This document shows positions 1-5,239 of a stretch of DNA of 10,000 nucleotides, piece after piece (positions within the stretch are counted from its first letter, which is position 1; every line of letters starts with the position of its first letter). Under the pieces are notes generated by a model that did not search any database, was not told where the DNA came from, and saw only the letters and a program-made list of their open reading frames with translations. Source of the DNA: Methanospirillum hungatei. Lineage in GTDB: Archaea; Halobacteriota; Methanomicrobia; Methanomicrobiales; Methanospirillaceae. The translations under genes and the position numbers were made by a program. The stretch spans positions 1 to 10,000 of the forward strand of contig NZ_JAIWNS010000080.1 in the NCBI RefSeq assembly GCF_020216685.1, given 5' to 3'.

Positions 1-69
1 AATCATAAATGTGTTGGTAAAAGAAGGCTAATTTATAGATTTAATATAGGCAGCGCATATGCTAAGTAG

Positions 70-141
70 TTATAAATCTACAGATTCAGGTTTAAAAGCA
101 GCAACATGGAGATCGCCTGAAGCCCGGGGTAATTTAGGCAT
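70..141 (-). pseudogene. hicA toxin remnant (N-terminal stub, 23 codons)
   Basis: An ATG overlaps the last codons of the upstream hicB-like gene, the usual start arrangement in a hicBA pair. Its frame reads MPKLPRASGDLHVAAFKPES and then three more residues to a TAA stop. The opening PKLPRxSG matches the start of many HicA mRNA-interferase toxins (PKLPRxSGxEVI type), but after about nine residues the similarity ends. The conserved GSH region with the catalytic histidine, and the rest of the roughly 60-80 residue toxin, are absent. The likely reading is that a deletion or rearrangement removed most of hicA. The match is short, so a chance resemblance cannot be fully excluded, although its position directly after hicB supports it. 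Confidence 0.5.
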
Positions 142-370
142 GGGAAGGTTCAGGGATCTCAAGAGAGAATGAGAAGTTTTCAGGATTATTATTTAAAATT
201 TTATAGGTGGCAGTTTTCACACGGCTGGTAATACAGCCGGCAATGGCTTCGTTAATAGACTCTAGAGCTTCTTCGAGTGTATCACCTTCAGAAAGGCAGC
301 CAGGAAGCTCAATACATTCCATTACAAAATGTCCTTCTTCATCTTTTTCACAGAGGATTGTTAGTTTCAT
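134..370 (-). CDS. hicB: HicB-family antitoxin (orphan)
   Basis: This 78-residue protein has the compact HicB fold signature. It starts MKLTILCEKDEEGHFV, then has ELPGCLSEGDTLEEALESINEAI, the beta-beta-alpha pattern with the hallmark LPGC and the acidic helix after it. HicB proteins neutralise the HicA mRNA interferase and often repress their own operon. The length is normal for the short HicB type, and the C-terminal tail (after about residue 50) shows no recognisable DNA-binding domain. The ATG at 368-370 is the natural start; I see no strong Shine-Dalgarno sequence before it. A hicA gene should follow, but only a 23-codon stub is present, so this antitoxin appears to have no local partner. 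A well-formed TATA-like element lies about 65-75 bases upstream. Confidence 0.8.
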   Translation of the reverse strand: MKLTILCEKDEEGHFVMECIELPGCLSEGDTLEEALESINEAIAGCITSRVKTATYKILNNNPENFSFSLEIPEPSHA

Positions 371-433
371 AATGATCAGGAATATTATTACTAGTTTGTA
401 TTATCTATTTTTCAGAGTAATAATCATTTTTGA

Positions 434-445
434 CTATATAAAAAG
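434..445. promoter_or_regulatory. TATA-box-like element between divergent hicB and mntA
   Basis: The motif CTATATAAAAAG reads on the minus strand as CTTTTTATATAG, which contains the archaeal TATA consensus TTTATATA. In that orientation a start site about 25 bases downstream would give hicB a leader of about 40 bases. The element is nearly symmetric, so plus-strand use cannot be excluded. Orientation and function are inferred. Confidence 0.4.
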
Positions 446-485
446 AATCCAATTTTAGCAGGGAGTAAAGATAATGCACGAATGA

Positions 486-494
486 GAATATAAT
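486..494 (+). promoter_or_regulatory. Possible TATA box for the MNT gene
   Basis: An AATATAATT stretch in an AT-rich background lies about 40 bases before the MNT start codon. With the usual archaeal spacing of about 25 bases to the start site, it would leave a short leader that includes the AGGAG ribosome binding site at 519-523. The AT-rich context makes chance matches likely. Confidence 0.25.
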
Positions 495-518
495 TGTAAA
501 ATAAGTGAAAGAAAGGTT

Positions 519-525
519 AGGAGAT
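519..525 (+). promoter_or_regulatory. Ribosome binding site of the MNT gene
   Basis: AGGAGAT with a spacer of about six bases before the ATG at 530. It fixes the start of the nucleotidyltransferase gene. Confidence 0.65.
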
Positions 526-529
526 ATTC

Positions 530-823
530 ATGAAAAAGAAGGAAGAGGTCATCTCGGTATTGAAAGAAAAACGACCTGATATCATCCAGAAATATCATAT
601 CACCCGGATTGGCATCTTTGGCTCGGTCATCAGAGGCGAAGCCGGGCCGGGAAGTAACATCGACATTCTGGTCGATTTCAGCGATGATGCCAGCCTTCTT
701 AATCACTCAGGTCTGAAGATTTATCTTGAGAAAATATTCGGACAGCCTGTAGATGTTGTTCCTGAACGTGCAATCAGGGCAGAACTCAAGACACCTATCC
801 TATCAGAAGTTGTGTATATATGA
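530..823 (+). CDS. mntA: MNT-domain nucleotidyltransferase, HEPN/MNT antitoxin with altered catalytic motif
   Basis: This 97-residue protein belongs to the minimal nucleotidyltransferase family (MntA of HepT/MntA systems). The core is IGIFGSVIRGEAGPGSNIDI at about residues 27-46, followed by LVDF. A second acidic strand with VDVV lies near residue 75. Family members carry GS-x(10)-DxD, where two aspartates bind metal and transfer nucleotide. MntA AMPylates and silences the HEPN ribonuclease toxin. Here Gly31-Ser32 are present, but the first aspartate is Asn43 (codon AAC, one base from GAC) while Asp45 remains. Catalysis is therefore probably lost or weakened; this is inferred. The stop codon overlaps the start of the HEPN gene (ATGA), the usual operon junction for this pair, but that partner is broken. 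Length is normal and the start has a good ribosome binding site. Confidence 0.85.
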   Translation: MKKKEEVISVLKEKRPDIIQKYHITRIGIFGSVIRGEAGPGSNIDILVDFSDDASLLNHSGLKIYLEKIFGQPVDVVPERAIRAELKTPILSEVVYI

Positions 824-921
824 GAGACCCTTATCTTTACCTTCAGGATATCCTCGATACCTGAACCAGAATAGAACGGTTCATAGAAACTCTTTCCATG
901 AATGAATTGAACAGAAAATAA
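820..921 (+). pseudogene. HEPN-domain (HepT/DUF86) toxin remnant with in-frame stop codons
   Basis: The ATG overlaps the stop codon of the MNT gene. The frame reads MRDPYLYLQDILDT, then a TGA at 862-864, then continues TRIERFIETLSMNELNRK to a TAA at 919-921. The first half closely follows the usual N-terminus of HepT/DUF86 proteins (RDPxxYLxDILxAxxxIERFIxGMS), so the frame was once coding across the TGA. The conserved RxxxxH ribonuclease motif and the rest of the protein (normally about 110-140 residues) cannot be found downstream. The gene is thus disabled by a nonsense codon and by loss of its C-terminal part. Selenocysteine readthrough of TGA is unlikely, because a second stop follows soon and the domain is incomplete anyway. 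Confidence 0.75.
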
Positions 922-964
922 ACATTATAATCCAGATGGCCCTACCTTGAGATGACTGATATAG

Positions 965-1045
965 GAAGGAGATGGACCCGTAAGAATTAGTTCACTAGAA
1001 AAGCTAATAATATGGAAACAGAAAATGGATAGTCAAGGAGAATAA
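965..1045 (+). other. Open stretch possibly derived from a nucleotidyltransferase-type gene
   Basis: Between the HEPN remnant and the second hicB lies an open frame without a start codon. It contains GPVRISSLEKLIIWKQKM and ends at a TAA at 1043. The pattern (V-R-I-x-SLE-x-LI-x-x-K) resembles the segment V-R-V-x-SLE-x-LIxxK near the end of several nucleotidyltransferase-like (AbiEii/DUF6036-style) proteins. It is only about 26 codons long, it is flanked by stops, and the match comes from memory of the family pattern. I treat it as a possible fossil. The remaining bases of 922-1049 show no other coding signal. Confidence 0.15.
1036..1040 (+). promoter_or_regulatory. Ribosome binding site of the second hicB
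   Basis: AGGAG nine bases before the ATG at 1050. It supports that start over the internal ATG four codons later. Confidence 0.55.
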
Positions 1046-1049
1046 GCAT

Positions 1050-1226
1050 ATGGGAGAGAGAATGCAATTCAATGTCATTATCGAAAAAGATGAAGACGGA
1101 TGGTTTGTTGCAACCGTTCCTTCACTCCCGGGGTGTCATACTCAGGCACAAAGTCTTGACGATCTATTAGAGAGAATACGTGAAGCAATCGCGTTGTATC
1201 TTGATGTTAGGGGCACAGCAGCCTGA
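1050..1226 (+). CDS. HicB-family antitoxin, C-terminally frameshifted (58 residues)
   Basis: The frame reads MGERMQFNVIIEKDEDGWFV and continues ATVPSLPGCHTQAQSLDDLL and ERIREAIALYLDV before RGTAA and a TGA. This is a clear HicB domain: IIEKDEDGWFVATVPxLPGCHTQ, then an amphipathic helix ending in EAIxLYL. Many HicB proteins of this type end in a segment like EFVGVQRIEV. Just after the stop, in the +1 frame from 1225, the codons give DEEL, a TAG, then SFVGVENRF, which matches that tail. So the original C-terminus is still visible but out of frame and interrupted. The HicB core may still be made; whether it folds or binds anything is unknown. The neighbouring hicA expected downstream is not recognisable. 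Confidence 0.7.
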   Translation: MGERMQFNVIIEKDEDGWFVATVPSLPGCHTQAQSLDDLLERIREAIALYLDVRGTAA

Positions 1227-1272
1227 TGAAGAATTGTAGTCCTTTGTTGGCGTGGAGAATCGTTTTTGTTGA
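1225..1272 (+). pseudogene. Out-of-frame C-terminal tail of the second hicB
   Basis: Reading in the +1 frame from 1225 gives DEEL, a TAG stop at 1237-1239, SFVGVENRFC and a TGA. SFVGVENRF resembles the conserved C-terminal FVGVQRIxV of HicB antitoxins. It indicates a frameshift just before the current stop plus a later nonsense change. It is short but sits exactly where the tail should be. Confidence 0.5.
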
Positions 1273-1478
1273 AACCTGCGAATTCTCCTCCCAGGAAAAT
1301 AGAGTTTTTCCAATTTTATGATGCGATAAGAAAAGTAAGAGACCTGACATACCAATGGTTATCGAACTTTTAACCGAGTTTATGAAACCAGAAAGGTAGA
1401 AATTCCTATTAAATATCCAAAGATTACAAAATTCTCTTAGATTTTGGCCTAATTTGTGTAAGACTCACCGACGAATTC
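1273..1478. other. AT-rich spacer with no intact gene (expected hicA position)
   Basis: This stretch follows the second hicB on the plus strand and the flippase-like gene on the minus strand. A 34-codon open stretch begins with TTG at 1269, overlapping the end of the hicB tail, and reads LKPANSPPRKIEFFQ onward to a TAA at 1371. A hicA gene would be expected to start there, but the sequence shows no GSH motif and no convincing HicA pattern. I see no clear terminator hairpin for the minus-strand operon. Confidence 0.3.
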
Positions 1479-2492
1479 TCAAGCCGAGATTTCCCTTTTA
1501 AATATTAAAACCGTCGCAATAACGCCAAAAACGATATTCAGATAAAACATAATGAGTCTCCAGAGTATTATAAACACTCCAAGAACTGCTGTTGGGACAA
1601 ACAAGGCATAGAGCGAGGTTGCTGAGATTTCTGCTATCCCTGATGCACCGGGAGTTAAGGGAATCATACTGATAAGAGCGATGATTATCTGACTTAACAT
1701 AGATTCAGATATGGACGGGGGAAGACCAAGCCCCATAAGAATAACAGATGCTACAATGAATTCGGAAAACCAGAAAAGAACGGAGAATACTGCACCCTGA
1801 ATAATTCCCTTCTTTCCATGGCTCGTGAATGCAGTAATACCAGAGCAGAAATTATCAAACTCGACATCAGTGCTGGCAATGATCCGGTGAATACCCGGAG
1901 TCTTCATCTTTGCCTCAATCCAGTGCAAAAGACGCATCACCTTGTCTTTCGCTGACTCTGGTTTTCGTGCTGCAAAGAACAGAACAGCAACAAACAGAAT
2001 GAGCACTGCCAGAGAGAAGAATATGACAAAAACAATACCTTCTCCCATATCCCAGATGACCTTGCCCATCACCAGGAGACTGAAGACTGTGAGTGCAACG
2101 AGGATAACGGCATCGAGCACCCGTTCCATGATGACCACAGCGGTCGCATCCCCAAGCGGCATATCAGCCTTATAGAGCTCGTGAATCCGAACCGGTTCTC
2201 CTCCGGCCTGACCGGGGGTTATTGCACCGATAAGCAGGTTTGCAACCACCATATTGTAACAGTGACTGTATTTTACGTGGTAGCAGAGTGATGCTGCCAT
2301 GACCTTTATTCTGGCCGCCCAGAGGGAGAATGAGACGAACCGAAGTCCGATGGCGATGAGTAAAAACCAGATATTGATATGGGTGAGGTATTGAAGGGTA
2401 TCCTCGTTAAATGTTGATGCAAGAATAAAGACGAGGATTGCCATGGAGAATGCCAGAGACAGATAGAACCATTTTTTCTGTGTTTTATCCAT
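1479..2492 (-). CDS. Flippase-like integral membrane protein (UPF0104 / LPG-synthase TM family)
   Basis: This 337-residue, very hydrophobic protein has about eight likely membrane segments, at roughly residues 8-28, 41-60, 80-95, 120-143, 150-174, 230-253, 264-280 and 300-330. Two family hallmarks are visible. The first is ITPGQAGGEPVR at 91-102, followed by a short helix and ERVLD at 123-127. The second is PLTPGASGIAE at 278-288. These are typical of the lysylphosphatidylglycerol-synthase transmembrane family. Its archaeal members, such as AglD-neighbourhood proteins, are suspected of moving lipid-linked substrates, but no specific substrate can be read here. The soluble synthetase domain of bacterial MprF is absent. 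The ATG at 2492 has a GGAG ribosome binding site about eight bases before it. A 66-base gap separates it from the RNase III-like gene, so it may be the last gene of the operon or have its own promoter. Confidence 0.85.
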   Translation of the reverse strand: MDKTQKKWFYLSLAFSMAILVFILASTFNEDTLQYLTHINIWFLLIAIGLRFVSFSLWAARIKVMAASLCYHVKYSHCYNMVVANLLIGAITPGQAGGEPVRIHELYKADMPLGDATAVVIMERVLDAVILVALTVFSLLVMGKVIWDMGEGIVFVIFFSLAVLILFVAVLFFAARKPESAKDKVMRLLHWIEAKMKTPGIHRIIASTDVEFDNFCSGITAFTSHGKKGIIQGAVFSVLFWFSEFIVASVILMGLGLPPSISESMLSQIIIALISMIPLTPGASGIAEISATSLYALFVPTAVLGVFIILWRLIMFYLNIVFGVIATVLIFKREISA

Positions 2493-2558
2493 GATTTCTC
2501 TCCGTGGCGAAAATTCCTGCAGATATTAAATTTAGTACTATATCTTCTTTCGCGTTAT
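2493..2558 (-). promoter_or_regulatory. Possible promoter and ribosome binding site before the flippase-like gene
   Basis: On the minus strand this 66-base gap contains an AT-rich AAATTTAATAT stretch resembling an archaeal TATA box. About 30 bases later comes CGGAGAG, a good ribosome binding site for the ATG at 2492. It is the largest gap within the minus-strand run, so an internal promoter is plausible, but readthrough is equally possible. Confidence 0.3.
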
Positions 2559-3014
2559 CTATTCTGGAAGAAGGGAAAGCCGTTCCAGTACCTCTTCGGC
2601 GGCATCAATACCACCATCAAGGTACAGGGCACCGGCAAATGCTTCCATACACTCTGCTAGCACTCTGCCTGATGTCCAGACATGCATCCGTGCTTCACCC
2701 TTCCCCCATCTGACATACTGCTCAAGATGAATGGAACGGGCTGCATCCCGGAGTACTGACATATTGACGAGATCCATCTTCTTGAGGGATACCGCCCCTT
2801 TATCATGCTCACCGCCCTTTACAAGCCTGGTCAGGATGATAAGCTCAATAACGGCATCACCAAGCGTTGCCAGGGCATCAAGATGGGAATCTTCAGAAAG
2901 GCCCTGCTCCTTACTGTAGGCAAGTCTGGTCAGCGCCCGGAGCAGGAGAGACTTATCCCTGAAGGTATAACCGGTAACCCGCTCCAGCTGTTCAGGAAAT
3001 AATTCGGCAGTCAT
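2559..3014 (-). CDS. RNase III-like domain protein with altered catalytic residues and no dsRBD
   Basis: This 151-residue protein shows the RNase III fold pattern. It begins with EQLERVTGYTFRDKSLLLRALT (residues 9-29), like the N-terminal helix of RNase III. LDALATLGDAVIEL (45-58) aligns with the signature LEFLGDAVL, and VLAECMEAFAGALYLDGG (118-135) aligns with LADxxEAxxGAxYLDxG. Bacterial RNase III needs acidic residues equivalent to E. coli Glu41, Asp45, Asp114 and Glu117. Here they are Ala49, Asp53, Glu121 and Glu124, so one is lost and one is changed to Glu. The C-terminal double-stranded-RNA-binding domain of full RNase III (about 226 residues) is missing. Activity may be reduced, different or absent; this is inference. 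Its ATG lies three bases after the nfnB stop, so it is almost certainly cotranscribed. It has no clear Shine-Dalgarno sequence and may rely on translational coupling. Confidence 0.8.
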   Translation of the reverse strand: MTAELFPEQLERVTGYTFRDKSLLLRALTRLAYSKEQGLSEDSHLDALATLGDAVIELIILTRLVKGGEHDKGAVSLKKMDLVNMSVLRDAARSIHLEQYVRWGKGEARMHVWTSGRVLAECMEAFAGALYLDGGIDAAEEVLERLSLLPE

Positions 3015-3017
3015 CAG

Positions 3018-4361
3018 TTACCGGGATCCAAGCATCTCGCTGATTGAACGGGCTGCCTGTTTTGCCCCTCCCATCGCCATGATGACCGTTGCTGCTCCGG
3101 TTGTGACATCTCCGGCAGCAAAGATCTTCGGATGAGAGGTCCTGCCATCTTCTTCTGTGACAACATTTCCTGCCCTGCCCTTATCAAGACCAGGGATCTG
3201 ACTGACAAGGACCGGGTTTGGACCCTGACCGATCGCCTGAATGACGACGTCACAATCAAGGGTAAAGGTGTCATTATCGATTGGTTCAGGTATTGGCCGG
3301 CCACTTTCATCAAGGTTGCACATCTGCATCCGGATACATTCAATACCGGTTACCACCTGTTCACCTAGAATCCGGATCGGATTTGCACAGGTAATAAACT
3401 CGATACCCTCTTCTTGTGCATGATGGACCTCTGCTGCACGGGCAGGAAGGTCTTCTTCACGTCTCCGGTACACAAGATTTACCTGTGCGCCCATCCGTCG
3501 TGCGGTACGGGCTGCATCCATCGCCACGTTTCCGCCACCAACGACGACCACTCTGCTCATTTTTGCAACAGGGGTGTCATATTCAGGGAACCGCTCAGCA
3601 TGCATAAGATTAACCCTGGTCAGAAACTCATTTGCAGAATAGACACCGCTCAGGTTCTCGCCAGGAATTCCCATAAAGTATGGAAGACCTGCACCGGTTC
3701 CAAGAAGTATGGCATCATATCCTTCCAGTTCTTCAAATGAGACCGTTCTTCCGACCAGATGGTTCAGGCGGAGATCAACTCCCATCGCAAGGATAAGGTC
3801 AATCTCTGCTTTTACTACGTCTTTAGGAAGACGGAATGAGGGGATACCATAGGTCAGAACACCGCCAGGGGCATGAAGTGATTCGTACAGGACGACATCA
3901 TGACCGTCCTTTGCTAGCTCTCCGGCTGCAACAATGCCTGCCGGTCCTGAACCTATGACAGCGACCCGCTTTCCGGTTGCAGTCTTTCGTGCAGGGACAG
4001 TAAGACCCTTTGCCCGTTCCTGGTCGGCTGCAAACCGCTCAAGCTGACCAATCCGGATGGGGGTATCTTTCTTTCCAAGAATACACAATGCCTCACACTG
4101 GGTCTCCTGCGGACAGACACGGCCACAGATTGCCGGAAGAAGGTTCTGCTGCCGGATACTCTCTGCTGCCGGTAAAAACTCTCCCTTCGCGATGAGGGCA
4201 ACAAAAGCGGGAATGTCGATATTGACCGGACATCCGTCAACGCATCCGGGTTTTTTGCACTGAAGACACCGGCCTGCTTCTTCTATAGCCTCTTCAGGGG
4301 AGAGTCCGGTATCTACCTCTTCGAAATCCTTCAGACGGTCAGCAACGCTTCTATCTCCCAT
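3018..4361 (-). CDS. nfnB: NfnB / GltA-type flavoprotein: NADPH-binding large subunit of ferredoxin:NADP oxidoreductase
   Basis: This 447-residue iron-sulfur flavoprotein is of the glutamate-synthase small-subunit family. Residues 32-44 (C32, C35, C40, C44) and 79-93 (C79, C83, C89, C93) form the N-terminal ferredoxin-like region for two [4Fe-4S] clusters. VIGSGPAG at 135-142 starts the FAD-binding Rossmann fold, followed by GGVLTYGIPSFRLPK (166-180), a family hallmark. VVVVGGGNVAMDAARTARR (about 271-289) is the NADPH-binding fold. FAAGDVTTGAATVIMAMGGA near the C-terminus completes the FAD site. Paired with the preceding NfnA-like subunit, it most likely forms the electron-bifurcating NADH-dependent ferredoxin:NADP+ oxidoreductase. 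The same pair is often annotated as sulfide dehydrogenase SudA, or as glutamate synthase GltA; no large glutamate synthase subunit is nearby. The gene abuts nfnA (TAAATG) and has a GGAGGG ribosome binding site inside the nfnA 3' end. Confidence 0.88.
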   Translation of the reverse strand: MGDRSVADRLKDFEEVDTGLSPEEAIEEAGRCLQCKKPGCVDGCPVNIDIPAFVALIAKGEFLPAAESIRQQNLLPAICGRVCPQETQCEALCILGKKDTPIRIGQLERFAADQERAKGLTVPARKTATGKRVAVIGSGPAGIVAAGELAKDGHDVVLYESLHAPGGVLTYGIPSFRLPKDVVKAEIDLILAMGVDLRLNHLVGRTVSFEELEGYDAILLGTGAGLPYFMGIPGENLSGVYSANEFLTRVNLMHAERFPEYDTPVAKMSRVVVVGGGNVAMDAARTARRMGAQVNLVYRRREEDLPARAAEVHHAQEEGIEFITCANPIRILGEQVVTGIECIRMQMCNLDESGRPIPEPIDNDTFTLDCDVVIQAIGQGPNPVLVSQIPGLDKGRAGNVVTEEDGRTSHPKIFAAGDVTTGAATVIMAMGGAKQAARSISEMLGSR

Positions 4362-5201
4362 TTAATGCTGCCCTCCGCAGGTACACTGGTGTTCTTTCCA
4401 TAATGCCAGGGCTTCCTTCTCATGCTCCATGTAATATCGCTGACGTTGCATCAGGTTGTCAAAATCGACCTGGTGAGCATCGAATTCCGGTCCGTCAACA
4501 CAGGCAAACTTTGTCTTCCCGTCAACAATGCATCTGCAGGACCCGCACATACCGGTTCCGTCGACCATGATGGGATTGAGCGAGACAAAGGTCTTGATCC
4601 CCTGCTCACGGGTCACATTGGATGTGACTTTCATCATAATGGTCGGTCCGATGATCCAGACCGCATCAACCTTCTCTTCACTGATAACCTGTTTTAAAAG
4701 GTCGGCTGCAAATCCGTGATGACCTTTTGAACCGTCATCAGTTGCTATGAGAAGTTTGTCACAGATCTCTGCCATCTCATCCTCAAGGATAAGAAGATCT
4801 GCATTCCGTGCTCCAAGTATACCAATAACCCGGTTACCGGCATCTTTTAAAGCGTGTGCGATAACGGGCGTTGATGCAATACCAACACCACCGCCAACCA
4901 GCACACAGGTCCCATATTTCTTTATTTCACTCGGGCATCCCAGTGGTCCGGCGATATCGCTGATGGCACCTCCGGCAGGAACTGCAGCAAGGGCATGCGT
5001 GGTTTTCCCAACCGCCATGAAGATGATTCGGACCAGATCTCCGGAAATCTTTGAGATTGTTAGGGGAATCCGCTCACCGGTCTCATCAGTCCGTACGATA
5101 ACAAACTGGCCGGCCTTTGCATTCCTGGTCACATGGGGAGCGTTTACCCATATCTCATAGACATTTTCGGATAATTTGAGAGATTTTTCGATTATATACA
5201 C
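4362..5201 (-). CDS. nfnA: NfnA / SudB-type FAD-[2Fe-2S] NAD(H)-binding small subunit
   Basis: This 279-residue member of the ferredoxin-NADP-reductase/PyrK-like family begins MYIIEKSLKLSENVYEIWV. RIPLTIS (44-50) fits the FAD-binding RxxxS-type loop. VGGGVGIASTPVIA (102-115) is the nucleotide-binding glycine-rich loop. VDGTGMCGSCRC (213-224) with Cys234 forms the [2Fe-2S] site. In Thermotoga NfnA this cluster has one aspartate and three cysteine ligands, and here Asp214, Cys219, Cys222 and Cys234 fit. Two more cysteines (273, 275) sit at the extreme C-terminus; their role is unknown. The start is a GTG at 5199-5201. The 38-base gap after arcS contains a run of six T on the minus strand and a short odd palindrome, but no strong Shine-Dalgarno sequence. 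The partner is nfnB immediately downstream. Confidence 0.87.
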   Translation of the reverse strand: MYIIEKSLKLSENVYEIWVNAPHVTRNAKAGQFVIVRTDETGERIPLTISKISGDLVRIIFMAVGKTTHALAAVPAGGAISDIAGPLGCPSEIKKYGTCVLVGGGVGIASTPVIAHALKDAGNRVIGILGARNADLLILEDEMAEICDKLLIATDDGSKGHHGFAADLLKQVISEEKVDAVWIIGPTIMMKVTSNVTREQGIKTFVSLNPIMVDGTGMCGSCRCIVDGKTKFACVDGPEFDAHQVDFDNLMQRQRYYMEHEKEALALWKEHQCTCGGQH

Positions 5202-5203
5202 CA

Positions 5204-5214
5204 GATGTCACATC
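5204..5214. repeat. 11-base near-perfect palindrome before nfnA
   Basis: GATGTCACATC consists of two five-base inverted arms around one central base, lying just three bases upstream of the GTG start of nfnA. It could be an operator half or a small hairpin that affects translation, or it may be chance. No second copy was seen elsewhere in the window. Confidence 0.2.
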
Positions 5215-5239
5215 CGGAAAAAATTATTCGGGCCCTTAT

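Noticed and set aside
862..864. TGA in the HEPN frame as a selenocysteine codon
   Set aside because: A further in-frame TAA follows 18 codons later, the domain is incomplete, and no selenocysteine insertion element is visible.
1167..1355. 62-codon minus-strand open frame
   Set aside because: It overlaps the second hicB and its decayed tail on the other strand, has no ribosome binding site and no recognisable domain.
3132..3740. Several plus-strand open frames inside nfnB
   Set aside because: They are antisense to a gene with complete flavoprotein motifs, and their compositions (rich in Ser, Arg, His, Cys) are typical of antisense reading.
3018..4361. True glutamate synthase small subunit
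   Set aside because: The sequence family fits, but no large glutamate synthase subunit is adjacent, while an NfnA-type partner directly abuts it, so the Nfn/Sud assignment is better.
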